Source: Sphingosinicella sp041916975
GTDB lineage: Bacteria > Pseudomonadota > Alphaproteobacteria > Sphingomonadales > Sphingomonadaceae
DNA: 64,000 bases
Assembly (NCBI RefSeq): GCF_041916975.1
Contig: NZ_JAYRYK010000001.1
Span: forward strand, 62,001-126,000
Direction: 5' to 3'
Part shown: piece after piece, positions 25,105 through 34,135 of the stretch
Layout: each line of letters starts with the position of its first letter
Numbering within the stretch: the stretch's first letter is position 1
Translations under genes and position numbers: made by a program
The notes under the pieces: generated by a model
Database searches by the model: none
Told to the model about the DNA's origin: nothing
The model's input: the letters and a program-made list of their open reading frames with translations, nothing else

Positions 25105-26150
25105 TGACGGCGTTCTTTCAGGATCTGATCGGGCCGAACCTCGGCTATCTGGTCGCGACGCTCATCCTCATTCTGCTCATCGCGCTGCCGGTGATGATTG
25201 CGGTCGCCTTCGCGGTCTATGCGGACCGCAAGATCTGGGCGGCGATGCAGCTTCGCCGCGGCCCGAACGTGGTCGGCCCGTGGGGCCTGCTGCAGAGCTT
25301 CGCGGACGGCCTCAAGGTGTTCCTCAAGGAAACCATCATCCCCGCGGGTGCCAACAAGGGCGTGTTCCTGCTCGCGCCGATGATCACCTTCACGCTCGCG
25401 CTCATCGGCTGGGCGGTGATCCCGTTCGATGCGGGCGCGGTGCTTGCCGACATCAACGTCGGCATCCTCTACCTGTTCGCGGTGTCCTCGCTCGGCGTCT
25501 ACGGCATCATCATGTCGGGCTGGGCGTCGAACTCGAAATACCCGTTCCTCGGCGGCCTCCGCTCGGCGGCGCAGATGGTCTCCTACGAAGTCTCGCTCGG
25601 GCTCGTGATCATCAACGTCGTGCTCTACGCCTCGTCGTTCAATCTCAGCGACATCGTGATGAGCCAGCAGGCCAACATCCTGTTCCTGAACGGCAATATC
25701 TTCAATCCGCTGCTGTTCCCGATGGGCATCGTGTTCTTTATCTCGGCGCTCGCCGAAACGAACCGCCCGCCGTTCGATCTTCCCGAAGCGGAAGCCGAGC
25801 TCGTCGCGGGTTATCAGGTCGAATATTCCTCGATGAGCTTTGCGCTGTTCTGGCTCGGTGAGTATGCGAACATCCTCCTGATGTGCGCGATGACCGCGGT
25901 GCTGTTCCTCGGCGGCTGGCTGCCGCCGGTCGATTGGGCGCCGCTCTACCTCATCCCCGGCTTCATCTGGTTCCTCGCGAAGATGGCGTTCATGTTCTTC
26001 GTCTTCGCCTGGGTGAAGGCGACCGTACCGAGGTATCGCTATGACCAGCTCATGCGCCTTGGCTGGAAGGTGTTCCTGCCGCTGTCGCTCTTCTGGGTGT
26101 TCCTCGTTTCCGGGTGGCTGATGTTCTTCACAGACAGGTTTGCGTCATGA
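25104..26150 (+). CDS. nuoH: NADH-quinone oxidoreductase subunit H
   Basis: A 348-residue membrane subunit with about eight helices, linking the quinone pocket to the proton pumps. Conserved: ADRKIWAAMQLRRGPNVVGP, GLLQSFADGLKVFLKE, and the charged loop AETNRPPFDLPEAEAELVAGY. Overlaps with both nuoG and nuoI indicate tight coupling. Confidence 0.97.
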   Translation: MTAFFQDLIGPNLGYLVATLILILLIALPVMIAVAFAVYADRKIWAAMQLRRGPNVVGPWGLLQSFADGLKVFLKETIIPAGANKGVFLLAPMITFTLALIGWAVIPFDAGAVLADINVGILYLFAVSSLGVYGIIMSGWASNSKYPFLGGLRSAAQMVSYEVSLGLVIINVVLYASSFNLSDIVMSQQANILFLNGNIFNPLLFPMGIVFFISALAETNRPPFDLPEAEAELVAGYQVEYSSMSFALFWLGEYANILLMCAMTAVLFLGGWLPPVDWAPLYLIPGFIWFLAKMAFMFFVFAWVKATVPRYRYDQLMRLGWKVFLPLSLFWVFLVSGWLMFFTDRFAS

Positions 26151-26635
26151 CCGCCATATTCCGCGCTGCCAAATCGATGCTGCTGCTGGAGTTCGTCCAG
26201 GGCATGGCGCTCACGCTCAAGTACATGTTCAAGCCGAAGGCGACGCTGAACTACCCGTTCGAGAAGGGGCCGATCAGCCCGCGCTTCCGTGGTGAGCATG
26301 CGCTGCGCCGCTATCCGAACGGCGAGGAGCGCTGCATCGCGTGCAAGCTTTGCGAAGCAGTGTGCCCGGCGCAGGCGATCACGATCGAGGCCGAACCGCG
26401 CGAAGACGGCTCGCGCCGCACCACGCGCTACGACATCGACATGACGAAGTGCATCTACTGCGGCTTCTGTCAGGAAGCCTGCCCGGTGGACGCGATCGTC
26501 GAAGGGCCGAACTTCGAGTTCGCGACCGAAACGCGCGAGGAACTGATCTACGACAAGGCGAAGCTGCTGGCGAACGGTGAGCAGTGGGAAACGGCGATCG
26601 CCGCCAACCTTGCGGCGGACGCGCAGTGGCGATAA
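26147..26635 (+). CDS. nuoI: NADH-quinone oxidoreductase subunit I
   Basis: A 162-residue subunit with two [4Fe-4S] clusters (N6a, N6b). The two ferredoxin motifs are CIACKLCEAVCPAQA and CIYCGFCQEACPVDA. An amphipathic N-terminal helix (KSMLLLEFVQGMALTLKYMF) tethers it to the membrane. The start is ATG 26147, overlapping the nuoH stop; the frame also runs upstream but homology starts at MTAIF. Confidence 0.97.
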   Translation: MTAIFRAAKSMLLLEFVQGMALTLKYMFKPKATLNYPFEKGPISPRFRGEHALRRYPNGEERCIACKLCEAVCPAQAITIEAEPREDGSRRTTRYDIDMTKCIYCGFCQEACPVDAIVEGPNFEFATETREELIYDKAKLLANGEQWETAIAANLAADAQWR

Positions 26636-26684
26636 CCGGCCGCAGGCAACAGAGGGTCGACATGAAAAGGGGCGGGGCGAAACC

Positions 26685-27302
26685 GTGATCGAGGCCATCA
26701 TCTTCTACATGCTCGCAGGCATTATTGTCCTGTCGGCAACGGCGGTGATCTTCGCCCGCAACCCGGTGCACAGCGTGCTCTGGCTGATCCTGGCGTTCTT
26801 CAACGCTGCCGGCCTGTTCCTGCTTTTGGGCGCCGAGTTCATCGCGATGATCCTCGTGATCGTTTACGTGGGCGCGGTCGCGGTGCTGTTCCTGTTCGTC
26901 GTCATGATGCTCGACATCGACTTTTCGGAGCTGCGATCGGGCTTCGCGCGCTACATGCCGTTCGGGCTAATGCTCGCGGGCGTGCTGCTCGCCGAGCTGG
27001 TGATCGCGGGCACGGCGTGGACGCTCGGCGCGGGCGCCCAGGCGGTTGCCGCGGCGCCGGTCGCGGCGGCTGACGTCACCAACACCGAGGCACTCGGCGC
27101 GCTCATCTACACGAAATACGTCTACATCTTCCAGGCGGCGGGCATGGTGCTGCTGACCGCGATGATCGGCGCGATCGTGCTGACGCACCGCCAGCGCACC
27201 GGCGTGAAGAAGCAGAGCATCGCACGCCAGAATGCCGTGCGGCCCGAAGAGGCTGTCGATGTCGTCAGCGTGCCCGTGGGCGAGGGGGTGAAACTCAAAT
27301 GA
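26685..27302 (+). CDS. nuoJ: NADH-quinone oxidoreductase subunit J
   Basis: A 205-residue membrane subunit with five helices. The block NPVHSVLWLILAFFNAAGLF and the pi-bulge helix region ILVIVYVGAVAVLFLFVVMMLD are characteristic. The start is GTG at 26685 (VIEAIIFYML), placed by homology and a GGGG-rich ribosome site; the frame is open upstream into nuoI. The 49-base gap from nuoI is one of the few spacers in the operon. It overlaps nuoK by four bases. Confidence 0.94.
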   Translation: MIEAIIFYMLAGIIVLSATAVIFARNPVHSVLWLILAFFNAAGLFLLLGAEFIAMILVIVYVGAVAVLFLFVVMMLDIDFSELRSGFARYMPFGLMLAGVLLAELVIAGTAWTLGAGAQAVAAAPVAAADVTNTEALGALIYTKYVYIFQAAGMVLLTAMIGAIVLTHRQRTGVKKQSIARQNAVRPEEAVDVVSVPVGEGVKLK

Positions 27303-27604
27303 TCGGTATCACCCATTATCTCACCGTCGCGGCGATCCTGTTCGTCCTCGGCGTGCTCGGCATCTTTCTCAATCGCAAGAACGTCATCATCATCCTGATG
27401 TCGATCGAGCTCATCCTGCTCGCGGTGAACATCAATCTCGTGGCGTTCTCGGCGTTCCTCGGCGATCTCGTCGGGCAGATCTTCGCGATGTTCGTGCTCA
27501 CCGTGGCGGCGGGCGAAGCCGCGATCGGACTTGCCATCCTCGTCATCTATTTCCGCAACCGCGGCACCATCGCCGTCGACGACATCAACATGATGAAGGG
27601 CTGA
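27299..27604 (+). CDS. nuoK: NADH-quinone oxidoreductase subunit K
   Basis: A 101-residue three-helix subunit. The glutamates used in proton transfer sit in LMSIELILLAVNINLVAF and AAGEAAIGLAILVIYFR. Length is exactly that of the family. The start overlaps nuoJ (ATGA). Confidence 0.97.
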   Translation: MIGITHYLTVAAILFVLGVLGIFLNRKNVIIILMSIELILLAVNINLVAFSAFLGDLVGQIFAMFVLTVAAGEAAIGLAILVIYFRNRGTIAVDDINMMKG

Positions 27605-27614
27605 GGGGCGGGCC

Positions 27615-29657
27615 GTGCTTCACACTATCGTTTTCCTGCCGCTGCTGGCTGCGATCATCGCAGGCCTAGGCAACCGCGCCATCAGCAACACTGCCGCCAA
27701 GGCGATCACGACGGGCGGTCTTTTCATCGCCTGCGCGCTGTCGTGGGCGATCTTCATCCCCGTCCTCGCGGGCCAGCCCGTAGAGGGCCAGCCGGTGATG
27801 GAATGGTTCCGCTCCGGCGGGCTCGTCGTCGAATGGTCGCTCCGGCTCGATACGCTCACCGCCGTGATGCTCGTCGTCGTCACCACCGTGTCGGCGCTCG
27901 TGCACCTCTATTCGTGGGGGTACATGGCGGAAGATCCCGATCAGCCGCGCTTCTTCGCGTATCTGTCGCTGTTCACCTTCGCGATGCTCATGCTCGTGAC
28001 GGCGGACAACCTCGTGCAGATGTTCTTCGGCTGGGAAGGCGTCGGCCTCGCGTCGTACCTCTTGATCGGTTTCTGGTATCACAAGCCCTCGGCAAACGCG
28101 GCCGCCGTGAAGGCGTTCGTCGTGAACCGCGTGGGCGACTTCGGCTTTTCTCTCGGCATCTTCGGCGTGTTCATGGTGTTCGGCACCACGGATATCGCGA
28201 ACATCCTCGCGGCTGCACCGGGCTATCAGGGCTCGACGTTCGAATTCCTCGGCGCGCAGGTCGATACGATGACCGCGCTCTGCCTGCTGCTGTTCATCGG
28301 CGCGATGGGCAAGTCGGCGCAGCTCGGCCTCCACACCTGGCTGCCGGACGCGATGGAAGGCCCGACTCCCGTCTCCGCGCTGATCCACGCCGCCACCATG
28401 GTGACGGCGGGCGTGTTCATGGTCTGCCGCTTGTCGCCGCTCTTTGAAACGAGCGAAGTGGCGCTCACCGTGGTCACGTACGTGGGCGCGGCGACGGCGC
28501 TGTTCGCTGCGACCGTGGGTACCACGCAGCACGATATCAAGCGCGTGATCGCCTATTCGACCTGTTCGCAGCTCGGCTACATGTTCTTCGCGGCGGGCGT
28601 CGGCGCTTATGGCGCGGCGATGTTCCACCTGTTCACGCACGCTTTTTTCAAGGCGCTGCTGTTCCTCGGCGCGGGCTCGGTGATCCACGCGATGCACCAC
28701 GAGCAGGACATGCGCTATTACGGCGGGCTGCGGAAACACATCCCGCTCACCTTCTGGGCGATGACGCTTGGCACGCTCGCCATCACGGGCGTCGGCATCA
28801 TCGGCGTGTTCGGCTTCGCGGGCTTCTATTCGAAGGACGCGATCATCGAGAGCGCCTTCGCGGCGGGCACGCAGTCCGGCTACGTCGCCTTCGCGGTCGG
28901 CATCTTCGCGGCGCTGCTCACCAGCTTCTATTCGTGGCGCCTCGTGTTCCTCACCTTCTTCGGCAAGCCGCGCTGGTCGCAGAGCGAGCATATCCAGCAT
29001 GCCGCGCACGGCAATCATGGGCATGACCATGCGCATGGTCACGATGACCATCATGCACCCGCGCACGATGATGGCACGCTCGGCTATCATCCGCACGAAA
29101 GCCCGGCGAGCATGTTGATCCCGCTCGGCGTCCTGTCCCTCGGCGCGGTGTTCGCGGGCTTCATCTTCCACCATGCGTTCATCGACCCGGAAGGCGGCGT
29201 GGCGTTCTGGAAGGGCGCGCTGGCGTTCGACGCGCACCTGGCTGAAGCCTCGCATCACGTGCCAATGTGGGTGAAGCTGTCGCCTGCCGCCGTCATGTTG
29301 CTTGGCCTCTTCATCGCTTGGAACAATTACCTTCGCGATCCGGCTGCGCCCGCGCGCTTCGTGGCGATGTTCCGCGGTCTTCACGCCTTCCTCTTCAACA
29401 AGTGGTACTTCGACGAGCTGTACGACACGATCTTCGTGCGTCCGGCAAAGTGGCTCGGCCGCTTCCTGTGGAAGAAGGGTGACGAGGGCACCATCGACCG
29501 CTTCGGGCCGAATGGCCTTGCGGGGCTGGTGATGAGCGGTGCAGGCGTCGCGCGGCGGCTGCAGACCGGCTACCTCTACACTTATGCGTTCGTGATGCTG
29601 ATCGGCCTCGCCGCCGCGGCAGCGTGGTTCCTCCCGAAGATGCTGGGCGGCGAATAA
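27615..29657 (+). CDS. nuoL: NADH-quinone oxidoreductase subunit L
   Basis: A 680-residue antiporter-like proton-pumping subunit with the long lateral helix at the C-terminus. Core motifs: MFFGWEGVGLASYLLIGFWY, the lysine helix GAMGKSAQLGLHTWLPDAMEGPTPVSALIHAATMVTAG-type (about residues 232-268), and FFKALLFLGAGSVIHAMH. GTG start at 27615. Residues 459-494 form a His/Asp-rich loop with 13 histidines between transmembrane segments. The TAA overlaps the nuoM ATG. Confidence 0.96.
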   Translation: MLHTIVFLPLLAAIIAGLGNRAISNTAAKAITTGGLFIACALSWAIFIPVLAGQPVEGQPVMEWFRSGGLVVEWSLRLDTLTAVMLVVVTTVSALVHLYSWGYMAEDPDQPRFFAYLSLFTFAMLMLVTADNLVQMFFGWEGVGLASYLLIGFWYHKPSANAAAVKAFVVNRVGDFGFSLGIFGVFMVFGTTDIANILAAAPGYQGSTFEFLGAQVDTMTALCLLLFIGAMGKSAQLGLHTWLPDAMEGPTPVSALIHAATMVTAGVFMVCRLSPLFETSEVALTVVTYVGAATALFAATVGTTQHDIKRVIAYSTCSQLGYMFFAAGVGAYGAAMFHLFTHAFFKALLFLGAGSVIHAMHHEQDMRYYGGLRKHIPLTFWAMTLGTLAITGVGIIGVFGFAGFYSKDAIIESAFAAGTQSGYVAFAVGIFAALLTSFYSWRLVFLTFFGKPRWSQSEHIQHAAHGNHGHDHAHGHDDHHAPAHDDGTLGYHPHESPASMLIPLGVLSLGAVFAGFIFHHAFIDPEGGVAFWKGALAFDAHLAEASHHVPMWVKLSPAAVMLLGLFIAWNNYLRDPAAPARFVAMFRGLHAFLFNKWYFDELYDTIFVRPAKWLGRFLWKKGDEGTIDRFGPNGLAGLVMSGAGVARRLQTGYLYTYAFVMLIGLAAAAAWFLPKMLGGE

Positions 29658-31213
29658 TGGGCTTTCCGATCCTTTCCCTGATGATCCTGCTGCCGCTTGT
29701 GGCAGCCACTCTGCTGCTGTTCGTTCCCGGCGACGAGAACGCGCGGGCGAATGCGGCGCGCTGGGGTGCGCTCGGCGTCACGCTTGTCGAGCTGGTGCTC
29801 GGTGTCGTCCTTTGGGCGCAGTTCGATGTCGGCTCGGCGAGTTTCCAGTATGCCGAAAGCCTGCCGCTGTTCGAGCCGTACTTCTCCTGGTCGCTCGGCA
29901 TCGACGGTATCAGCCTGGTTCTGATCGCGCTCAGCGTGTTCCTGATGCCGATCTGCATCCTCGCGTCGTGGACCTCGATCGAAAAGCGCGTGCCGGAATA
30001 CATGGCGGCGTTCCTGCTCATGGAAGCGCTGATGATCGGCGTCTTCGCGGCGACCGACCTGTTCCTGTTCTACGTCTTCTTCGAAGGCGGGCTCATTCCG
30101 ATGTATCTCATCATCGGCATCTGGGGCGGCAAGGACCGGATTTACGCCAGCTACAAGTTCTTCCTCTACACGCTGCTCGGCTCGGTGCTGATGCTACTCG
30201 CCATGCTCTATATGGCGAGCGTCGCGGGCACGACCTCGATCCCGCAGCTGCTCGTCTACGACTTCGATCCGAAGGTGCAGACCTGGCTGTGGCTTGCGTT
30301 CTTCGCGAGCTTCGCGGTTAAGATGCCGATGTGGCCGGTGCACACCTGGCTTCCCGACGCGCACGTGCAGGCGCCGACGGCGGGTTCGGTTATCCTGGCG
30401 GGCGTGCTCCTGAAGATGGGCGGCTACGGTTTCATCCGCTTCTCGCTGCCGATGTTCCCGGCGGCCTCGGCAGAGCTGATGTGGATCGTCTTCGCGCTCT
30501 CCATGATCGCGGTCGTCGTCACGTCGCTCATCGCGCTCGCGCAGTCCGACATGAAGAAGCTCATCGCGTACTCGTCGGTGGCGCACATGGCGTTCGTCAC
30601 CGTCGGCCTGTTCGGCTTCAACCAGCAGGCGATCGAAGGTTCGATCGTCGTGATGCTCAGCCACGGCCTCGTCTCGGGCGCGCTCTTCCTGTGCGTCGGC
30701 GTCGTCTACGATCGGCTGCACACGCGCGATATCGATGCCTATGGCGGCGTCGCCACGATCATGCCGCGCTATGCGATCCTGTTCATGCTGTTCACCATGG
30801 CCTCGGTCGGCCTTCCCGGCACCAGCGGGTTCATCGGCGAATTCCTCGTGATGATGGGCGCGTTCCGCACGTCCACCTTCGCGACCGCCGTGATCTGCAC
30901 CGGCATCATCCTCGGCGCCGCGTACATGCTCTACCTCTACCGCAAGGTGATGTTCGGCGAGGCGACCAAGGATGAAGTGCGCGCGATGACCGATCTCAAC
31001 GTACGCGAGATCCTGTGCCTCGCGCCCATCGCGGTCTTCGTGCTGTGGATGGGTATCGCGCCGAACGTGTTCATCGATCCGGTGCGCGCACCGGTCGCCG
31101 CGATCGTTGCCCGGCTCGAGCCGACCGCACCGCACCAGCAGACGGTTTCCGTCGTGAAGGCGGCTGCAGCCAAACCCCAGTCTGAGACACATACCCCGGC
31201 GGAGACCCACTGA
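29657..31213 (+). CDS. nuoM: NADH-quinone oxidoreductase subunit M
   Basis: A 518-residue antiporter-like subunit. Diagnostic: FFEGGLIPMYLIIGIWGG with the key Glu, the channel segment FAVKMPMWPVHTWLPDAHVQAPTAGSVILAGVLLKMGGYG-type (about residues 215-255), and SSVAHMAFVTVG. A short Ala/His/Thr-rich tail ends the protein. The stop overlaps the nuoN start. Confidence 0.97.
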   Translation: MGFPILSLMILLPLVAATLLLFVPGDENARANAARWGALGVTLVELVLGVVLWAQFDVGSASFQYAESLPLFEPYFSWSLGIDGISLVLIALSVFLMPICILASWTSIEKRVPEYMAAFLLMEALMIGVFAATDLFLFYVFFEGGLIPMYLIIGIWGGKDRIYASYKFFLYTLLGSVLMLLAMLYMASVAGTTSIPQLLVYDFDPKVQTWLWLAFFASFAVKMPMWPVHTWLPDAHVQAPTAGSVILAGVLLKMGGYGFIRFSLPMFPAASAELMWIVFALSMIAVVVTSLIALAQSDMKKLIAYSSVAHMAFVTVGLFGFNQQAIEGSIVVMLSHGLVSGALFLCVGVVYDRLHTRDIDAYGGVATIMPRYAILFMLFTMASVGLPGTSGFIGEFLVMMGAFRTSTFATAVICTGIILGAAYMLYLYRKVMFGEATKDEVRAMTDLNVREILCLAPIAVFVLWMGIAPNVFIDPVRAPVAAIVARLEPTAPHQQTVSVVKAAAAKPQSETHTPAETH

Positions 31214-32658
31214 TGCAGCCGCTCGCGCAATCGCTCGGCATCGCCGCACCGGAAATCATTCTCGCGCTCGGCGCGATGGCGCTGCTGATGATCGGCACCT
31301 TCCGGGGTGATCGCAGCCTCGGTCTGCTGTCGTGGCTCGCTGTCGGCATCTATGCCGTCGCCGGTCTCTGCATGATCGACGATGCCCCGCGCGCGTTCGC
31401 CTTTGACGGCCTCTACGTCGCGGACCTGTTCTCGGACTATCTGAAAACTGTCGTTTACGGCGCTGCCGCCGTCTGCACCGTGATCGCGATCCCGTATCTG
31501 CGTCGCGCCCATTCCGACAAGTTCGAATACCCTGTGCTGCTGATGCTCGGGGCGCTCGGCATGGGCATGATGGTGTCGGCGAACGATCTTCTCTCGCTCT
31601 ACGTCGGCCTCGAACTGCAGAGCCTTGCCGCCTACGTGCTCGCCGCGTTCCACCGCAGCGAGGCGAAGTCTTCGGAAGCGGGTCTCAAGTATTTCGTGCT
31701 CGGCGCGCTCGCGAGCGGCATCCTGCTCTACGGCATCAGCCTCATCTACGGCTTCGTCGGCAGCACGAACTTCGTCGCGCTCGGAACGCAGCTTGAAGGT
31801 TCGGCCTCGATCGGCGTCGTCTTCGGCCTCGTCTTCATCTTCGCCGGTCTCGCCTTCAAGATCAGCGCCGTGCCGTTCCACATGTGGACGCCGGACGTTT
31901 ACGAAGGCGCGCCGACGCCAGTCGCTGCGTTCTTCGCCTCCGCCCCGAAAGTGGCCGCGATGGGCCTCCTTGTGCGCGTCGCGATTGAAGGCTTCGGCGG
32001 GCTGGCGGATGAATGGCGCCAGATCATCGCCTTCGCGGCGGTCGCTTCGATGATCCTCGGCGCTGTCGGCGCCATCGGGCAGACGAGCATCAAGCGCCTA
32101 CTTGCCTATTCGTCGATCAACAACGTCGGTTTCGCTCTCATCGGCCTTGCCGCTGGGACGGAGCAGGGCATTGCGGGCGTGCTGTTCTACATGGGCATTT
32201 ACGCAGCGATGACGGTGGGTTCGTTCCTCGTCGTCCTCGCGCTCCGCGACCCGGATGGTACGCCGGTGGACGACATGGCGCGCCTCGCAGGCCTCTCGAA
32301 GACGCGTCCCGGCCTTGCCGCGGCACTTGCCGTGTTCATGTTCAGCCTTGCCGGTATCCCGCCGATGCTCGGCTTCTGGCCGAAGTTCAGCGTGTTCAAC
32401 GCCGCCATTGCAGCCGATATGTACGTGCTTGCGGTGATCGGCGTCGTCACGTCGGTGGTCGGCGCTTACTATTACCTGCGCGTCGTGAAGCTCGCCTACT
32501 TCGATGAGCCCGTAGGCACTCTCGCACCCGGCGAAAGCCGCGTGAACGGCATCGTGCTGACGGCGGCGGCCGTGTTCTGCTCGCCGGTCGGGATGCTTGC
32601 CATCGCACCGCTGGTGGCGTGGGCGACGGCGGCGGCGCGCATCATCGTCACCGGATGA
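31213..32658 (+). CDS. nuoN: NADH-quinone oxidoreductase subunit N
   Basis: A 481-residue antiporter-like subunit, third of the NuoL/M/N set. Seen: LYVGLELQSLAAYVLAAFHR, FKISAVPFHMWTPDVYEGAPTPVAAFFASAPKVA-type (about residues 216-250), KRLLAYSSINNVGFALIGLA. It completes a contiguous nuoA-N operon with no inserted genes. Its TGA overlaps the birA ATG. Confidence 0.97.
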   Translation: MQPLAQSLGIAAPEIILALGAMALLMIGTFRGDRSLGLLSWLAVGIYAVAGLCMIDDAPRAFAFDGLYVADLFSDYLKTVVYGAAAVCTVIAIPYLRRAHSDKFEYPVLLMLGALGMGMMVSANDLLSLYVGLELQSLAAYVLAAFHRSEAKSSEAGLKYFVLGALASGILLYGISLIYGFVGSTNFVALGTQLEGSASIGVVFGLVFIFAGLAFKISAVPFHMWTPDVYEGAPTPVAAFFASAPKVAAMGLLVRVAIEGFGGLADEWRQIIAFAAVASMILGAVGAIGQTSIKRLLAYSSINNVGFALIGLAAGTEQGIAGVLFYMGIYAAMTVGSFLVVLALRDPDGTPVDDMARLAGLSKTRPGLAAALAVFMFSLAGIPPMLGFWPKFSVFNAAIAADMYVLAVIGVVTSVVGAYYYLRVVKLAYFDEPVGTLAPGESRVNGIVLTAAAVFCSPVGMLAIAPLVAWATAAARIIVTG

Positions 32659-33365
32659 ATTTTCGCATCGTCGATCTCGCCGAAACCGGCAGCACGAACG
32701 ACTGGATCGCCGAGCACCCGGAAAACGGGCTCTGGGTCCGCGCCGACCGCCAGACGGCAGGGCGCGGACGCCGCGCGCGAACGTGGACATCCGAAATCGG
32801 CAACCTCTTCACCAGCACCCTCGCCGCGCCTCAGCCGGGTGAGGGGCCTTCCCAGCAGCTTTCGTTCGTGGCGGCGAACGCGCTGCTCGAAACCGTCGCC
32901 CGCTGGGTCCCGCGTGACCGGCTGTCGCTCAAATGGCCGAACGATCTTCTGCTGGATGGCGTGAAGGTCGCGGGCATCCTGCTTGAAGGCCACACCCAGG
33001 GCGTCATCATCGGCATCGGCGTCAACCTCGCGCACTTCCCGGAAGGCACCGAGCGCCCCGCCACGAGCCTCGCCGCAGTGGGGATCGCACCGCCATCTGC
33101 GCGCGAAGCCTGCCGAACGCTGGCGGAGGCTTTCGCCGCGCACCGCCGCCGCTGGCGCGAGGAGGGCTTCGTCGCCACACGTGCGGACTGGCTCGCAGCC
33201 GCTGCCGGGCTCGGCAAACCCATCGTCGCCCGCCTGGGGAACGCAGACCTCACCGGCACGTTTGAAGGTCTGGCGGAAGACGGCGCGCTCCTTCTGCGCT
33301 TGCCGGACGGGGTGTTACGGCCCATTCACGCGGGCGAAGTTTTCACATTGGGGGATCGGCGCTGA
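32655..33365 (+). CDS. birA: Biotin-[acetyl-CoA carboxylase] ligase, class I (no DNA-binding domain)
   Basis: A 236-residue biotin protein ligase. The catalytic core is present: ETGSTNDW, the biotinyl-AMP loop QTAGRGRRARTW, SLKWPNDLLLDGVKVAGILLE and GIGVNLAHFP. It lacks the N-terminal winged-helix domain of E. coli BirA, so it cannot be the biotin-operon repressor. ATG 32655 overlaps the nuoN stop. It is cotranscribed with nuo, coaX and rnj. Confidence 0.94.
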   Translation: MNFRIVDLAETGSTNDWIAEHPENGLWVRADRQTAGRGRRARTWTSEIGNLFTSTLAAPQPGEGPSQQLSFVAANALLETVARWVPRDRLSLKWPNDLLLDGVKVAGILLEGHTQGVIIGIGVNLAHFPEGTERPATSLAAVGIAPPSAREACRTLAEAFAAHRRRWREEGFVATRADWLAAAAGLGKPIVARLGNADLTGTFEGLAEDGALLLRLPDGVLRPIHAGEVFTLGDRR

Positions 33366-34135
33366 TGCTGCTCGCGATCGATGTCGGCAATACGAATACG
33401 ATGTTCGCGGTCGTCGATAACGGCGAGATCGTCCACCGCTGGCGTATCTCCACGCAGGCGTCGCGCACGTCCGACGAATACATGGTCTGGCTCACCCAGC
33501 TCATGGAGATCGACGGCGTCGATCGGCAAAAGGTCCAGCGCGTGGTGATTTCCACCGTGGTCCCGACCACATTGTTCAACCTCGAACGCATGGCGCGGCG
33601 TGGCTTCGGTATTGATCCGCTTGTGGTCACCAAAGATCTGAACCTCGGTGTCGGCATCGAGGTCGCGCATCCCGAGCAGGTGGGCATGGACCGCCTCGTC
33701 AATTGCGTCGCCGTGGGCGATCGGCATGAAGGCGACTTCATCATCATCGACTTCGGCACGGCCACGACATTCGACATCTTCGTCGGCAATGCCTATACGG
33801 GCGGCATCATCGCGCCCGGTATAAACCTGTCGGCGGAGGCGCTTTACGTCGCCGCCGCGCAATTGCCGCGCGTTGCCGTCGCGCCGCCCAAGGGTGGCAA
33901 GGCGAAGGGCTACGACACGGTATCCGCCATGCAGTCGGGCATTTTCTTCGGTTATCTCGCGATGATCGAAGGGCTGGTCGCCCGCCTGAAGGCAGAGGCT
34001 GCCGGGCCGATGAAGGTTCTGGCAACGGGCGGGCTCGCCGTTCTGTTCGAGCCCTACACCAGCGTGATCGATGTCGTGGACGTCGATCTCACGGTGCGGG
34101 GCCTTACGATTATCGATGAAAGGAACAGGCGTTGA
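33365..34135 (+). CDS. coaX: Type III pantothenate kinase
   Basis: A 256-residue CoaX, first step of CoA synthesis, insensitive to CoA feedback in this class. ASKHA motifs: LLAIDVGNTNTMFAVVD at the N-terminus, GMDRLVNCVAVGD, FIIIDFGTATTFDIF, and YTGGIIAPGINLSAEALY. It overlaps birA by one base and rnj by four. Confidence 0.95.
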   Translation: MLLAIDVGNTNTMFAVVDNGEIVHRWRISTQASRTSDEYMVWLTQLMEIDGVDRQKVQRVVISTVVPTTLFNLERMARRGFGIDPLVVTKDLNLGVGIEVAHPEQVGMDRLVNCVAVGDRHEGDFIIIDFGTATTFDIFVGNAYTGGIIAPGINLSAEALYVAAAQLPRVAVAPPKGGKAKGYDTVSAMQSGIFFGYLAMIEGLVARLKAEAAGPMKVLATGGLAVLFEPYTSVIDVVDVDLTVRGLTIIDERNRR

